This document shows, piece by piece, positions 7,181 to 16,268 of a stretch of 64,000 nt of DNA. Both the position numbers and the translations under genes were made by a program. Position 1 is the first letter of the stretch; each line of letters begins with the position of its first letter. The stretch comes from Bacillota bacterium (GTDB taxonomy: Bacteria; Bacillota; Sulfobacillia; DUMF01): contig DUMF01000028.1 in the NCBI GenBank assembly GCA_012840015.1, positions 106,975-170,974 of the forward strand, read 5' to 3'. Under the pieces are notes generated by a model. It did no database searches, was not told the DNA's origin, and worked only from the letters and a program-made list of their open reading frames with translations.

Positions 7181-8422
7181 GTGTTCGATGAGAAAGGGTC
7201 GGCCTTCATCGTCTCGGTGATCGTGCTGGGGCTTCTGGCCGCCGTGGTGACCGCCGCGATGGCGACCGAAAGCGCCCTCAAGACCGTCGACGCTGCGATA
7301 GGCGAAAGTCGCAATGCCCTGGATCTGGCCCGAGGTGTAGCGCAGGAAATGTTGCGGGCGCTTTACCTGAATCAGTTCGACGTCGCCCGCGCGGGGACCA
7401 TAAACCACAGTGACCCCGCCAAAGGCTGGACAGCCCAGGGTTGGGCCGAGACGCGCGACGGGGAGACCGTGGCAGCTATCGGCAAAGCAACAGTGGCCGA
7501 CGCGACATACACAGTCACCATTGTGGTGAAACCGGTGCACTCACCCATTTCCGACGGCGTGTTAATAACCCCGGAGGACATTTCTCTTGACGCCAGAGGA
7601 AACGGAGGACTCAGCGCCTTCGGGACGGTATATTGCGCCAGCTTTACGCCCCATGGTTACTTCGACGGGAAGCCCGAGACCAAGCTGAGCAGTATCGCTC
7701 CGGAAGACATGCCGAAGGTTGACGTCAAGCCTTTCGAGGAAGTGGAGCGTACTCTCACGTTCAGGAATATACAGGGCCCATATATTGTTAGCGGAAACGA
7801 GCGGTGGGATAGTCATACTAGGGTCATGGGAAACGCCATAATCCTCAAGCATGCCAAACTCACCGTTCCACAAGGAGTCTGGGGCGTCGTGGAAGGAGAT
7901 TTGATCTTCACTGGTACGTCAGAGCCACCAGTTAACCTGGTGGTGGACGGCGTGCTACTGGTAAGAGGCAATGTGGCAGGTGGATCAAGCCAAAACTATA
8001 AGGCAGCAGTTGACGGCAACGGGGTGATAGTCGCGACCGGCTCGGTGGAGGGCATACAGCTGCAGGGCCATACGCCCAACGGCCTCAAGATCTTTTCCCT
8101 TGGGGACGATAACTCCAAGGTGAGCATCCAGATTGACGCCAGCGCCGGAGGCAAGCCAAACCTTCCTAAGAGCCTCTTCGTTTATGCTAGCGGCCCCGTG
8201 ACCCTTGGCTTCAGAGGGAGAAAGGCTAAGCTATTCCAGCTACAGCCTGGACTGGTAATCTCTCACAAGCATATCGACGTGCAGCTCAGGAACGGCAACC
8301 CGTCGGTCGAAATACACTCAGGCCAATTCGACTTTGGACCGATACAGCTCCCTGCGAGCTTCAGGGGAACCGATAAGGGCTATGTAATAATCGACTGGCA
8401 AGAGGTGCGCAATCCACAGTAA
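7181..8422 (+). CDS. Pilus assembly PilX-like/minor pilin-like protein
   Basis: The protein starts with a short leader ending in D-E-K-G, then S-A-F-I-V-S-V-I-V-L and a hydrophobic helix, without Glu at +5, as in PilX/GspK-type proteins. About 390 residues follow, with a repetitive beta-rich character (many G-V-I-V and G-N-A-I type strands in residues 190-330) suggesting a beta-helix or adhesin-like passenger. The GTG at 7181 follows the previous stop by four bases. An ATG at 7133 would add 16 residues and overlap the previous gene. It may be a pilus-tip adhesin. Confidence 0.65.
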   Translation: MFDEKGSAFIVSVIVLGLLAAVVTAAMATESALKTVDAAIGESRNALDLARGVAQEMLRALYLNQFDVARAGTINHSDPAKGWTAQGWAETRDGETVAAIGKATVADATYTVTIVVKPVHSPISDGVLITPEDISLDARGNGGLSAFGTVYCASFTPHGYFDGKPETKLSSIAPEDMPKVDVKPFEEVERTLTFRNIQGPYIVSGNERWDSHTRVMGNAIILKHAKLTVPQGVWGVVEGDLIFTGTSEPPVNLVVDGVLLVRGNVAGGSSQNYKAAVDGNGVIVATGSVEGIQLQGHTPNGLKIFSLGDDNSKVSIQIDASAGGKPNLPKSLFVYASGPVTLGFRGRKAKLFQLQPGLVISHKHIDVQLRNGNPSVEIHSGQFDFGPIQLPASFRGTDKGYVIIDWQEVRNPQ

Positions 8423-8437
8423 CTGAGGAGCAGAGCG

Positions 8438-9373
8438 ATGCAACTTGTAGCGTCGAAACCGGAGGCGTGTCTTGGAATCGACTTATCTGACCCCGTCAGG
8501 ATGGCCCTGGTGCAAGGTAATCCAGCGAGGGTGGTGGCGGTTCGAGAAGCCAAGAACAGTTTTGACCCTGGTTCAAGTGAATCTCTCGCGAACCTGGCGA
8601 GAGAAGTCAGGGAATTCGTCAGGGAAGTACGGGGATGCTGCAATTGCGTCCTCGGACTTCCTGTAAGAGACGCCATGCTGGCGGTCGTCGATCTTCCGCC
8701 GTTGGAAAAAAAACATTGTCGAGACGCGCTGCGCCTGGAGTTGCTCAGGCTGTTCCCAGCTAAAGTGGCAGAACTGAGGGCAACTTATCAGGAGTGGCCG
8801 CAGTCGATTCCGCGCCCTCCTTCTTCTAGCGCGTTCCGCGGGGGTAAAGCTTATATACTCGCCGCCGCGCCGGCAGCGTCTGTTCTGGCCGCCCGCAAAC
8901 TTGCAGCAAGCTGCGGCCTGAAACCGGAGGCAGTTGAGGTACCAGCCCTCGCCGCCTGCCGTTCTAGCTGGTGGTGCTATCGTCTTCGCATGCAAGATCC
9001 CTCCGATTCCCCTGGGTTTACAATGGAGATCTCTCTCAGCGTGGCAAAAGACGCGGTGATGCATCTGGGCTTTGGGCCTTTCCCGTGGTTAACGAGAGAA
9101 ATTCCTTTGCAGTCGGGGGAAAGTTACCAAGACGCTCAGGTCCTGGCCGGAGAGGTAGCCAGATCGGTCCGGTTCGCCAATGGCATCCTCAAGAACCCGT
9201 TACCAGCCAGAGTCACACTATACGGGGTTCCAGAACGAGTGGATCTCATCGCGAACATCCTTAGAGAGCAGCTTCCGATCGAGGTTCAGGTCTGGGGTGT
9301 GCCTCCCATCTCGTGTCAGCCGCAGTATGGCATCGCAGCCGGTCTTGCGCTCAGAAAGGAGCCATTCGTCTGA
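8438..9373 (+). CDS. pilM: Type IV pilus assembly protein PilM
   Basis: PilM is an actin-like cytoplasmic ATPase-fold protein that binds the N-terminus of PilN. The 311-residue sequence begins with the fold's first strand (CLGIDLSD, like G-I-D-L-G/S), and has a GLPV segment and an AAP region typical of the FtsA/PilM superfamily. It is somewhat shorter and more divergent than proteobacterial PilM. ATG at 8438 is preceded by GAGGAG. The order pilM-pilN-pilO directly downstream supports the call. Confidence 0.8.
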   Translation: MQLVASKPEACLGIDLSDPVRMALVQGNPARVVAVREAKNSFDPGSSESLANLAREVREFVREVRGCCNCVLGLPVRDAMLAVVDLPPLEKKHCRDALRLELLRLFPAKVAELRATYQEWPQSIPRPPSSSAFRGGKAYILAAAPAASVLAARKLAASCGLKPEAVEVPALAACRSSWWCYRLRMQDPSDSPGFTMEISLSVAKDAVMHLGFGPFPWLTREIPLQSGESYQDAQVLAGEVARSVRFANGILKNPLPARVTLYGVPERVDLIANILREQLPIEVQVWGVPPISCQPQYGIAAGLALRKEPFV

Positions 9374-9374
9374 C

Positions 9375-9947
9375 GTGAAACCCAGGAAGGCAGTGCTAGG
9401 CTTAAACCTCGATTTGCTGAACCCGCAGATCTACTCGCAGGTTGAAATAGAGGCAAAGAAAAGGCAGTGGGTGCAGCTCGTTCTCCTGTGCGCTTCTCTC
9501 GCGATATGGACAATGGCCCTGATCTCGTGGTGGAAACTGAGGGTAGTGACAGCGGAGTTCAAGTACCAGCAAGCGGAAAAGGCCGTGCTGGTGGCCAGAA
9601 TGCCTAAGCAAAGGGAAGCCATCACTCCAGATCCTGAAGACGTGAGGAAAGCCAGGGAGGAACTGGCAGCGCAGCCTGACTGGTACGCGAGGTTCTCCGC
9701 TGTCTCCGCCGCTCTCCCGACCGGGTGCGAGCTGACGCAAGTCGCTCTTCGCAAGGACGGAACATTGGAATTAGCCGGGAAGGCGCAGGACGCTCCCTCG
9801 TACGGTTTGTTGCTCAGCAAGCTAAGGGGACTGGATTTCGTCAAGAACCTGGTTACAGCGTACTTTACTAGCTCGAAAGACGGAGGATACGCGTTCAAAG
9901 TGACTATCGCCACATCTGGCACACCTGGGGGCGCAACAAAACAGTGA
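9375..9947 (+). CDS. pilN: Type IV pilus assembly protein PilN
   Basis: The 190-residue protein has a short cytoplasmic tail with L-G-L-N-L-D-L-L-N-P (the INLLP-like motif that binds PilM), one membrane helix at about residues 35-55, a coiled segment, and a ferredoxin-like C-terminal domain. The start is GTG at 9375, two bases after the pilM stop, with AAAGGAG 13 bases upstream. It overlaps pilO by four bases. It forms the periplasmic alignment complex with PilO. Confidence 0.8.
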   Translation: MKPRKAVLGLNLDLLNPQIYSQVEIEAKKRQWVQLVLLCASLAIWTMALISWWKLRVVTAEFKYQQAEKAVLVARMPKQREAITPDPEDVRKAREELAAQPDWYARFSAVSAALPTGCELTQVALRKDGTLELAGKAQDAPSYGLLLSKLRGLDFVKNLVTAYFTSSKDGGYAFKVTIATSGTPGGATKQ

Positions 9948-10507
9948 AGCTCGTTTTAGAGCTGGAGCAAAAAGCAAACAGCCTAATATTGGTGCTGGTT
10001 GCATTGATAGCAGTAGGAGCGGCAGCTTTGGGCTATTCCGCCTATCGCAGAAATACCATAAGTGCTCAGCTACAGAATCTTGCGATCGAGGTGCGAGCGC
10101 TCCAGAGAAGCCTCGAAGCATTGGAACAAAGCCGCGCACACTCAAGCAAGTTGCCTCTACTGGCGGGAGCCCACTGGGAGAAGGATCTCACCGAGGATAT
10201 GAACGCGGTAGCCGAAGAGAGCGGTACAAGGCTCGCCAAGCTGGTCTATACCGTACAACCTCCAGCGCAGCCTTCGAAGAAGGAAGCGCAACTCACAGTG
10301 GTGGCCGTTGAAGCGGAACTCTACGGTAGCCATACCAGCCTGTTGAGGGCTGTCAGCCTCGTACAGGAGCAAATAAAGGCGTTTAAACTGGATACCGTGG
10401 AGACTATGCCGATTCAGATCGAGAATAAGCCCGTGGACCAGCTTAAGATAACTGGTAGACTATACTGTTACACCGGGAGCAATGGGGCTGGATCTGACAC
10501 TAAGTGA
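9944..10507 (+). CDS. pilO: Type IV pilus assembly protein PilO
   Basis: This 187-residue bitopic protein has a short N-terminal tail, one membrane helix (residues 12-32), a coiled coil (LQNLAIEVRALQRSLEALEQ) and a C-terminal domain with the strand patterns of PilO. It follows pilN with a GTGA overlap and overlaps pilD by 26 bases. No pilP or pilQ genes follow. That fits a Gram-positive-type pilus system without an outer-membrane secretin. Confidence 0.8.
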   Translation: MKLVLELEQKANSLILVLVALIAVGAAALGYSAYRRNTISAQLQNLAIEVRALQRSLEALEQSRAHSSKLPLLAGAHWEKDLTEDMNAVAEESGTRLAKLVYTVQPPAQPSKKEAQLTVVAVEAELYGSHTSLLRAVSLVQEQIKAFKLDTVETMPIQIENKPVDQLKITGRLYCYTGSNGAGSDTK

Positions 10508-11210
10508 CGTGCTTTGTGGTTTAATCGGGCTCTCTTTTGGAAGCTTTGCCACGGTAGTCGCCTCAAGGCTTCCTCAGGGTCAACCGTTTACCGGCAGGTC
10601 CCGCTGTCCAGCATGCCATGCTCAGCTGAAACCGGGTGAGCTGGTTCCCGTTCTGAGCTACGTGGTACAGAGAGGGGCCTGCAAGCACTGTGGGGCACGC
10701 ATTAGTCCGGCTTATCCTGCTTTGGAGATCGCCAGCGGACTCATCTTCCCTATCTTCTGGCGGTCTTTCGGGCCCGGTACGGCCGCACTGCTCAACATGG
10801 CGGTGGCTTTCCATCTCATAGCCATCGCAGGCACTGACTGGTTATACAACATCATCCCCAACAAGCTGCTGATCTCCATGTCGGCGTTCGCCATTCTGCT
10901 CAAGGTGACCTCTGGTATGAGGTCCGTTCTGGAAGGCCTGGCAGGAGCAGCATTGGGCTTTCTTTTTCTCTATGCCGTGGCGCTCATCCGCCCCGGTGGA
11001 ATGGGTGGCGGAGACGTAAAAATGACCGGAGCCATCGGCTTGTATCTGGGTGTATGGAAGGTCTTCCCCGCCCTCGCACTGGCGTTCATACTTGGCACCG
11101 CCTGGGCGCTGCCTTTGCTCATAACAGGGAGGAAAAAGCGAACAGACTATATGCCTCTAGGAATCTTTCTGTCGGCCTCTACCGTGATCATGGCGATCGC
11201 ACGCTCATGA
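10482..11210 (+). CDS. pilD: Prepilin peptidase/N-methyltransferase
   Basis: This integral membrane aspartic protease cleaves prepilin leaders and methylates the new N-terminus. The 242-residue sequence has the N-terminal SFGSF region, two CxxC pairs (CPAC and CKHC) forming the methyltransferase zinc site, one catalytic Asp in G-T-D-W followed by I-I-P-N-K, and the second in G-G-G-D-V-K. About seven to eight hydrophobic helices are present. It ends the pilus operon and would process the four prepilin-like proteins encoded upstream. Confidence 0.93.
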   Translation: MGLDLTLSDVLCGLIGLSFGSFATVVASRLPQGQPFTGRSRCPACHAQLKPGELVPVLSYVVQRGACKHCGARISPAYPALEIASGLIFPIFWRSFGPGTAALLNMAVAFHLIAIAGTDWLYNIIPNKLLISMSAFAILLKVTSGMRSVLEGLAGAALGFLFLYAVALIRPGGMGGGDVKMTGAIGLYLGVWKVFPALALAFILGTAWALPLLITGRKKRTDYMPLGIFLSASTVIMAIARS

Positions 11211-11244
11211 TCAGCCAAGACAGCCAAAGCCGGAAAGGGGTGAT

Positions 11245-11655
11245 ATGATGTATCATCTCGTGTCCCTGAGCGTTTCTACGCCCGATAAGGAGAGCATAGT
11301 CGAGATAACTGCCCAGGTGGAGGCGGTAATACGCGATAGCGGAGTCGAGCACGGCCTCTGCACTGTGTTTACTCCCCACACAACTTGTGGCGTAACACTG
11401 AACGAGCATGCGGATCCTGCGGTGAGTCGGGACTTGCTTTATGCTCTGAACCTGATTGTCCCACGCGAGGGTGCATACGCCCACCAAGAAGGCAATTCTC
11501 CCGCTCACGTCAAAGCTTCTCTCATCGGAAGCTCCCAGTCAATACCTATTTGCAACTCCAGGCTATGCCTGGGCAGGTGGCAGGGCATATTCCTCTGCGA
11601 GTTCGATGGGCCGCGTCAGCGCACCTTCTTAGTAGAAATCTGCGGAGAACGATGA
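11245..11655 (+). CDS. YjbQ/UPF0047 family protein
   Basis: This 136-residue single-domain protein belongs to the YjbQ (UPF0047) family, sometimes described as a secondary thiamine-phosphate synthase. Diagnostic segments are G-L-C-T-V-F-T-P-H-T-T-C-G-V-T and N-E-H-A-D-P-A-V, ending with Q-R-T-F-L-V-E. Conserved histidines for a metal site are visible. An AAAGGGGTGAT Shine-Dalgarno sequence precedes two consecutive ATG codons (11245 and 11248). The real physiological role of this family is unsettled. Confidence 0.88.
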   Translation: MMYHLVSLSVSTPDKESIVEITAQVEAVIRDSGVEHGLCTVFTPHTTCGVTLNEHADPAVSRDLLYALNLIVPREGAYAHQEGNSPAHVKASLIGSSQSIPICNSRLCLGRWQGIFLCEFDGPRQRTFLVEICGER

Positions 11656-11670
11656 GGCTCAGGAGCGAAT

Positions 11671-11693
11671 CCGGCCGGCGGTTGGCCGGCCGG
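11671..11693. terminator. GC-rich hairpin between convergent genes
   Basis: A perfect 9-bp stem (CCGGCCGGC/GCCGGCCGG) with a five-base loop lies between the ends of two converging genes, 14 bases from the coat-protein stop. It has no T-tract on either side, so it may act as a transcription barrier or need a factor. Confidence 0.4.
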
Positions 11694-11706
11694 GTTGCGC
11701 ACGGTC

Positions 11707-11970
11707 TCAGGAAGTGGTCGCCGGTTTGACTTGATACCAGCCTCGCTGGTTCATGGCGTCAAAGACGTCCTTGGCGCTTCTTATAGCCTCGTCATGCATG
11801 TCTGTCAATGTTTTGCGGATCTCCTCGTTTGCCGATTCGAGTACGGCATGGTGATACCCATCAGACATGAACTTGTGCGTAGCCAGCAAGTCCTGTAAAA
11901 TGTCTTTATCTGACAGTTTGCCTTGCTGCTGTCCTCCCTGCTGGCCTCCCTGCCACTGCGTATGTGCCAT
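11707..11970 (-). CDS. Spore coat protein, CotF-like
   Basis: This is an 87-residue protein with a glutamine/glycine-rich N-terminus followed by a CotF-type helical domain (DILQDLLATHKFM, Y-H-H-A-V-L-E-S-A, helix with R-K-T-L). CotF-type proteins are ferritin-like coat components. ATG at 11970 follows AAAGGAGGT. It lies 15 bases after a second coat-like gene on the same strand, so the two form an operon probably used in the mother cell during sporulation. Confidence 0.8.
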   Translation of the reverse strand: MAHTQWQGGQQGGQQQGKLSDKDILQDLLATHKFMSDGYHHAVLESANEEIRKTLTDMHDEAIRSAKDVFDAMNQRGWYQVKPATTS

Positions 11971-11985
11971 TCAGCAGACCTCCTT

Positions 11986-12216
11986 TCAAGATCCTGGCTG
12001 GGAAATGCCGAATCTTCCCATGAGAGTGTTGAGAGTGTCAACGCGCTTCTGGCAGGAGGAACGCATCTTCTCGATTAGGTTTTTGATCTGCGGATCTTCG
12101 GCCTGCTGGCTGTACACGTTGCACTTCGTCGCGCACAACTGTTCCGCCTTGAGCTGATCCTGGAGGTAAAGCTTTTCCCGTTCTGAAATCGACGGGTTCC
12201 CACCGATCATCGCCAC
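11986..12216 (-). CDS. Spore coat protein, CotF-like (second copy)
   Basis: A 76-residue helical protein with L-Y-L-Q-D-Q-L-K-A-E-Q-L-C and a C-x3-C arrangement (A-T-K-C-N-V-Y) followed by a long helix with two further conserved segments, as in short CotF-domain proteins. The start is GTG at 12216 behind AAGGGGG, or an ATG six bases later. It is the first gene of a two-gene coat operon. Confidence 0.7.
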   Translation of the reverse strand: MAMIGGNPSISEREKLYLQDQLKAEQLCATKCNVYSQQAEDPQIKNLIEKMRSSCQKRVDTLNTLMGRFGISQPGS

Positions 12217-12292
12217 TCGATCCCCCTTTTCAGTGCATTTCTTTCCCTAAAAAGTCTTCCCAGGGGCGAGCGGGGACATTCACCGCAAAAAG

Positions 12293-12967
12293 TCAAAGTA
12301 GGCGAGTATCGTTGATCCGAAGCTCGAAATTACAACCGAGGAAGGTGGCTGCTTTTCTGCACATAATCATTCTGGCGAGAAAGATCTCAAAATAGTCCAT
12401 CACGGGCGAAATTGCCGTATCGATCTTCAGCTCCAACGTGATGGTCTTCCCTTTTTCATCCACTTTGAGGAACGAACGCTCCACGGCATAGTTTACCCGG
12501 TCGTGAATGTCAAATTTGGTTTTATCGGTGTTCCTGACGCGGCTCCTGTGTACGTCGCTCTTGTCGCCCAATATCACTGCCGCCGAAACATAGTTCACGG
12601 GCTCGCTGGTGCCTTCGGGGTCGTGGCTTCCTATGGCGCCAATCACTGTTGCAATTTCATCGGCAGGCATACCCATTTCGTAAAGTATATGCGCAGCCAT
12701 AACACCCCCGGTTTGTGCGTGGTAGTGTCTGGAGACCACGTTCCCTATGTCATGAAGGTAACCGGCGATCGCGGCAAGCTCGGCTTCGCGTTCGGGAAAC
12801 GAAAGCCGCAAGAGAATGTTTCTCCCGATGCTAGCCACGAGATTTGCGTGTCGCGCCCCGTGTTCGGTATAGCCGATAGCCCCTAGGTGGCTATTCCCCC
12901 TGTTTATGAGCGCATCCACCAGTGGATTCCCCTTGACCACTTCAAGCGTCACGATTTTGTCTTCCAA
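12293..12967 (-). CDS. HD-domain phosphohydrolase
   Basis: A protein of about 224 residues with an HD-type metal-dependent phosphohydrolase fold. Histidine and aspartate motifs are H-G-x-R-H, then G-Y-L-H-D-I-G, H-x-x-x-G-G-V-M-A-A, and G-S-H-D. A C-terminal alpha/beta extension of about 80 residues follows. The start is TTG at 12967 behind GGGAGG; an upstream in-frame extension would overlap the neighbour. It overlaps the small P-loop gene by 26 bases. The substrate is unknown; nucleotides or signalling nucleotides are typical for the fold. Confidence 0.7.
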   Translation of the reverse strand: MEDKIVTLEVVKGNPLVDALINRGNSHLGAIGYTEHGARHANLVASIGRNILLRLSFPEREAELAAIAGYLHDIGNVVSRHYHAQTGGVMAAHILYEMGMPADEIATVIGAIGSHDPEGTSEPVNYVSAAVILGDKSDVHRSRVRNTDKTKFDIHDRVNYAVERSFLKVDEKGKTITLELKIDTAISPVMDYFEIFLARMIMCRKAATFLGCNFELRINDTRLL

Positions 12968-13319
12968 ACCGATTCTCCCCGCCTCCCAACCGCCTGATTG
13001 TATCAACGACTGCCCGGACCACATCCTCCGGGCTCATTTTGTCCGTGCGAATATAGAGGTCGCAATGACCGAGGGCGTGCGCGAGGCGCTCCCGTTCGGC
13101 CCTCAGGCGTTCCGGGCCCCAGGCTATCGCCCTTCGCTGTCTGGCTGTAGCATATTCGCAATCGAGCACCACGAGAATATCAGGTTTGCTTAAGAGCCAC
13201 AACCATGGGACGCAAGAATGCTCCTGGGCCACACCGTACGCAGCGTAACCTAATTGCGTCAACAGTAAAATGAGAGTGCTTTTGCCCGAGGCGCACACTC
13301 CAACGATTTCGATTCTCAA
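12942..13319 (-). CDS. Small P-loop NTPase/kinase-like protein
   Basis: A 125-residue protein opening with M-R-I-E-I-V-G-V-C-A-S-G-K-S-T, a Walker A motif at the extreme N-terminus, followed by K-P-D-I-L-V-V-L-D, Q-R-R and a short C-terminal helix. This matches small adenylate-kinase-like or deoxynucleoside-kinase-like proteins. The start is TTG at 13319. It is co-oriented with and overlaps the HD-domain gene downstream, suggesting a shared nucleotide-related role. Substrate not assignable. Confidence 0.6.
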   Translation of the reverse strand: MRIEIVGVCASGKSTLILLLTQLGYAAYGVAQEHSCVPWLWLLSKPDILVVLDCEYATARQRRAIAWGPERLRAERERLAHALGHCDLYIRTDKMSPEDVVRAVVDTIRRLGGGENRFGRQNRDA

Positions 13320-13353
13320 CCCATAAACGCCTCGTTACCAGACCGCCCTAACC

Positions 13354-14067
13354 CTAGAAAGGGATGCGCATCGACAACCTCCGTATCATGTGCTCGTCTT
13401 CTTCTGCCGACACCGCAAGCACAACCACACTCATATCGTCTCTTGGCCTCCCCTTGTCAAGACTGACAGCTCTCAGAAGGATTTGCTCGGCCAACTCTGA
13501 CGGTCGAATGGGAGCATCACCCAAGATGAATTGGCGGACATGCTCCAGCCCAAAGCGCGTGTTACTACTCAAGCCCGCGTCGTGCACTCCGTCGCTTGTA
13601 GCCAAGGCCACCAACCCCGGCCGTAGCGGAAGCTCGGTAATCTGAGGCCTTCGCCCACGTTCCGTCCCGAGCGGGTATGAAGGCTCGTTCACTTCCCGCA
13701 GCTCCTTACTCTCCGATGAAGGCCTCACGTAGACGGGAACAGCCGTATTCCGACTGATTACGATGGTTCTAGTATCGAGATCAGCAGAGATCAGCACCAG
13801 CTCGCAGGAAACCTTGCCCTCCTTAGCAGCGAAAAGGATATCGTGTGCAGCCCTCGCCACGGCACCGTCTCTTGCGCCCTCGCAAATCAGCGCGGCTGCT
13901 CTGGATACCACCAGAGAAGCGATCTTTCTTGCCGCCTGACCGTGCCCCTGTCCGTCAGCCAGTATTGCAGTTATGCCACCCTTGCTTCTTTCCACCGCCT
14001 CCACCACGTCTCCGCTCACTGAAAGGCCGTATTTTGGCATTTTCGCTACTCCGAGAGATATGATCAC
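13354..14067 (-). CDS. SpoIIE/PP2C-family serine phosphatase
   Basis: The 237-residue single PP2C domain has a metal-binding motif A-D-G-Q-G-H-G near the N-terminus and A-T-S-D-G-V-H-D plus R-P-R-D-D-M-S-V-V-V-L towards the C-terminus, as in SpoIIE/RsbU-type phosphatases. It lacks membrane or sensor domains. The GTG at 14067 overlaps the gatD stop by four bases with AGGAGGG upstream, so the two are translationally coupled. It ends in TAG. A link to sporulation or to cell-wall control through its MurT/GatD neighbours is an inference. Confidence 0.8.
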   Translation of the reverse strand: MIISLGVAKMPKYGLSVSGDVVEAVERSKGGITAILADGQGHGQAARKIASLVVSRAAALICEGARDGAVARAAHDILFAAKEGKVSCELVLISADLDTRTIVISRNTAVPVYVRPSSESKELREVNEPSYPLGTERGRRPQITELPLRPGLVALATSDGVHDAGLSSNTRFGLEHVRQFILGDAPIRPSELAEQILLRAVSLDKGRPRDDMSVVVLAVSAEEDEHMIRRLSMRIPF

Positions 14068-14813
14068 CTTTTCGCTGCCCTCCTGGCCGCTGATTCCTGC
14101 GCCATCAGCTCTAGCGTATCGTCCAGCGGAGCTATCTCTGCACGCCCGTACTTCCTTTTCAGCGCCTGAGAGATCAACCAATCCGCCAGCCACGGGTTCT
14201 TCGGCAGCAATGCCCCATGCAGGTAGGTTCCGACGGCGTTCTTGTAAACTGCTCCTTCCAAACCATCTTCGCCATTATTGCCATATCCACTAAGCACTCT
14301 CGCCAGTGGTTTAACGCCCCTACCCAGGTAGGTTTTGCCGGAGTGGTTTTCGAACCCAACGAGCCGCGCCGGACCGCTGCCAGCCAGGTCCGATTGAGCC
14401 ACCACGTTGCCTATAAGGCGTTTCCTCCCCGCGACGGTATAAAGGTCCATGATTCCCAGCCCAGGTAGTTTCTCACCGCTTCCCGTCTGGTAGTACTCGC
14501 CGAGGAGTTGGTAACCACCACAAATTGCAAGAAAAGGAGTCCCATCTTCCACCGCTTTTCTTATCTGTGGCGCCTTGACCCGGGCAAAATCGTAACAAAT
14601 TGCCTTCTGCTCACGATCCTGCCCTCCACCCAGGAAAAGTATGTCGAATTGCGATAAATCGCTCGAAGAACTCAACGATACACCGGTAACTCTAGCCTCT
14701 ATACCTCTCCAAATACAGCGGCGCCAGAGCGCAATCACGTTTCCCCTATCGCCATACAAATTCATCAAGTCCGGATAGAGATGACATATCTCTAGCGTGA
14801 GCTGCAAACGCAC
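14064..14813 (-). CDS. gatD: Lipid II isoglutaminyl synthase, glutaminase subunit GatD
   Basis: GatD supplies ammonia from glutamine to MurT, which amidates the D-glutamate of the lipid II stem peptide. The 249-residue class I amidotransferase (CobB/CobQ-like) has its nucleophile in A-I-C-G-G-Y-Q (Cys98) and the catalytic His in T-Y-L-H-G near residue 204. The N-terminal Y-P-D-L-M-N-L-Y-G-D-R-G-N motif is typical of GatD. It starts with GTG directly after the murT stop, the usual order. Confidence 0.93.
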   Translation of the reverse strand: MRLQLTLEICHLYPDLMNLYGDRGNVIALWRRCIWRGIEARVTGVSLSSSSDLSQFDILFLGGGQDREQKAICYDFARVKAPQIRKAVEDGTPFLAICGGYQLLGEYYQTGSGEKLPGLGIMDLYTVAGRKRLIGNVVAQSDLAGSGPARLVGFENHSGKTYLGRGVKPLARVLSGYGNNGEDGLEGAVYKNAVGTYLHGALLPKNPWLADWLISQALKRKYGRAEIAPLDDTLELMAQESAARRAAKR

Positions 14814-16268
14814 TCAATCCTCCCTGAAATGTCTTACCAATCCTCTACGTCTGAGTACCTCCCTCAGCTGCAGCATCGCAGTGTAAGTGGGCAGCGCCAC
14901 CAACCCACCACCGGTTTCGACCCAAGACAACGCCATATCAAGCGCTTTTTCCAAGTCTGGCTCCACTTTTATTCTACTAGGATCTACTCCAGCGTATTTC
15001 AGCCTGACAGCCATATCTGCCGCCCGTATGCCGGAAGTTACTATCGGTTTCGCCCCTCGAACTGCAGCGAGTATCTCGAAATTTACGTCCCACAACCAGG
15101 ACACATCCGTTCCGTCTGCATAGTTGTCGTTTATACATAGCATCAAACCCTCGCTACCGTCACCACTTGCCACGGTCTCCAGTACTGCGTTGAATCCTGT
15201 GGGGTTCTTCACGAGTGCAATGTTTAACCACTTGTCGCCGACCGAAACCCGCTCCATTCGCCCGAAAGAGGGAACGGAGTTCTGGACGCCATACCGTATC
15301 TCTTCCTCGCATACCCCGAGTGACCACGCAGCGGCTACGCCTGCCAGAACATTATAGGCGTTGTACAAGCCTGGTAAGGCGGTCCTCAAAGTAAACGGAT
15401 GGACTTCGGGTCCTACGACCTCGAGAGTCGAGCCCGACATTCCCTCGGACTCCATCGCGGTGAGGCGGAAGTCAGGCTGAGGCCTCGAGAAGCCACAGCT
15501 CAGACAGCGGTAAATCCCTAGATGCGAGTAAAATCTATGGGTGTACTCTAAGCCTCCTCCACAAGAAGGACAGACGAAGGCATCGGAAGGAGAAAGCTCC
15601 TCGTTTGAGGAGCAAACATTGGGGTCTAATCCAAAATATACCACATTTATGTGAGGGGGAATGGCTCGGCCCAGACTCACCGCCAGAGGATCATCGGCGT
15701 TAAGCACTAGAATGCCCCCGGGGCGCACGGACGGCAGCCCGCTCCGTACCAGCTCAACCGTATGGGCCAGTTCTCCAAACCTGTCCAGTTGATCGCGAAA
15801 AAAATTCGTGACCACAAGTGCAGCGGGGTTGACTTCTTGTGCCACACGAGGAATACTAGCTTCATCTGTCTCGAGAAGCCCAATGTCCGCTTCCACCCTG
15901 CCAAAAAGGCTTGCAGCATCCACAAAAGTGGAAGTCACCCCACCCAGCAGGTTCGCACCGCTACGGTTATGAATCACGTACCGCCCAGCAGCCCGGAATA
16001 TATCCTCCATCACTCGGGACGTCGTGGTCTTTCCGTTCGTGCCTGTAACCAGAACGCTACCATGCTTTAACTGACCGGAAAGTCTTTTGAGCGAGCCCGA
16101 ATCTACCAGCAGGCACAATTTCCCGGGTAAGCTGGAGCCCCCTCGGCCCAGAGTTCTACTCGCGAAGCCCGCCAGCTTGCCCAGCCACAACGCGACGAGA
16201 AAACGCAACCAATTGACTAAGCGCAAATACACCACCAAACTGATTATACACTGCCGCGGGAGTTCCAT
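14814..16268 (-). CDS. murT: Lipid II isoglutaminyl synthase, ligase subunit MurT
   Basis: MurT is a Mur-ligase-like enzyme that activates the alpha-carboxylate of D-Glu in lipid II for amidation. The 484-residue protein has a hydrophobic N-terminus, the ATP-binding loop V-T-G-T-N-G-K-T-T-T near residue 75, the inserted Cys4 zinc ribbon (CPSC and CLSC near residues 217-240) characteristic of MurT, and the DUF1727 C-terminal domain. The ATG at 16268 overlaps the upstream gene by 25 bases; GTG at 16235 is a possible shorter start. Confidence 0.93.
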   Translation of the reverse strand: MELPRQCIISLVVYLRLVNWLRFLVALWLGKLAGFASRTLGRGGSSLPGKLCLLVDSGSLKRLSGQLKHGSVLVTGTNGKTTTSRVMEDIFRAAGRYVIHNRSGANLLGGVTSTFVDAASLFGRVEADIGLLETDEASIPRVAQEVNPAALVVTNFFRDQLDRFGELAHTVELVRSGLPSVRPGGILVLNADDPLAVSLGRAIPPHINVVYFGLDPNVCSSNEELSPSDAFVCPSCGGGLEYTHRFYSHLGIYRCLSCGFSRPQPDFRLTAMESEGMSGSTLEVVGPEVHPFTLRTALPGLYNAYNVLAGVAAAWSLGVCEEEIRYGVQNSVPSFGRMERVSVGDKWLNIALVKNPTGFNAVLETVASGDGSEGLMLCINDNYADGTDVSWLWDVNFEILAAVRGAKPIVTSGIRAADMAVRLKYAGVDPSRIKVEPDLEKALDMALSWVETGGGLVALPTYTAMLQLREVLRRRGLVRHFRED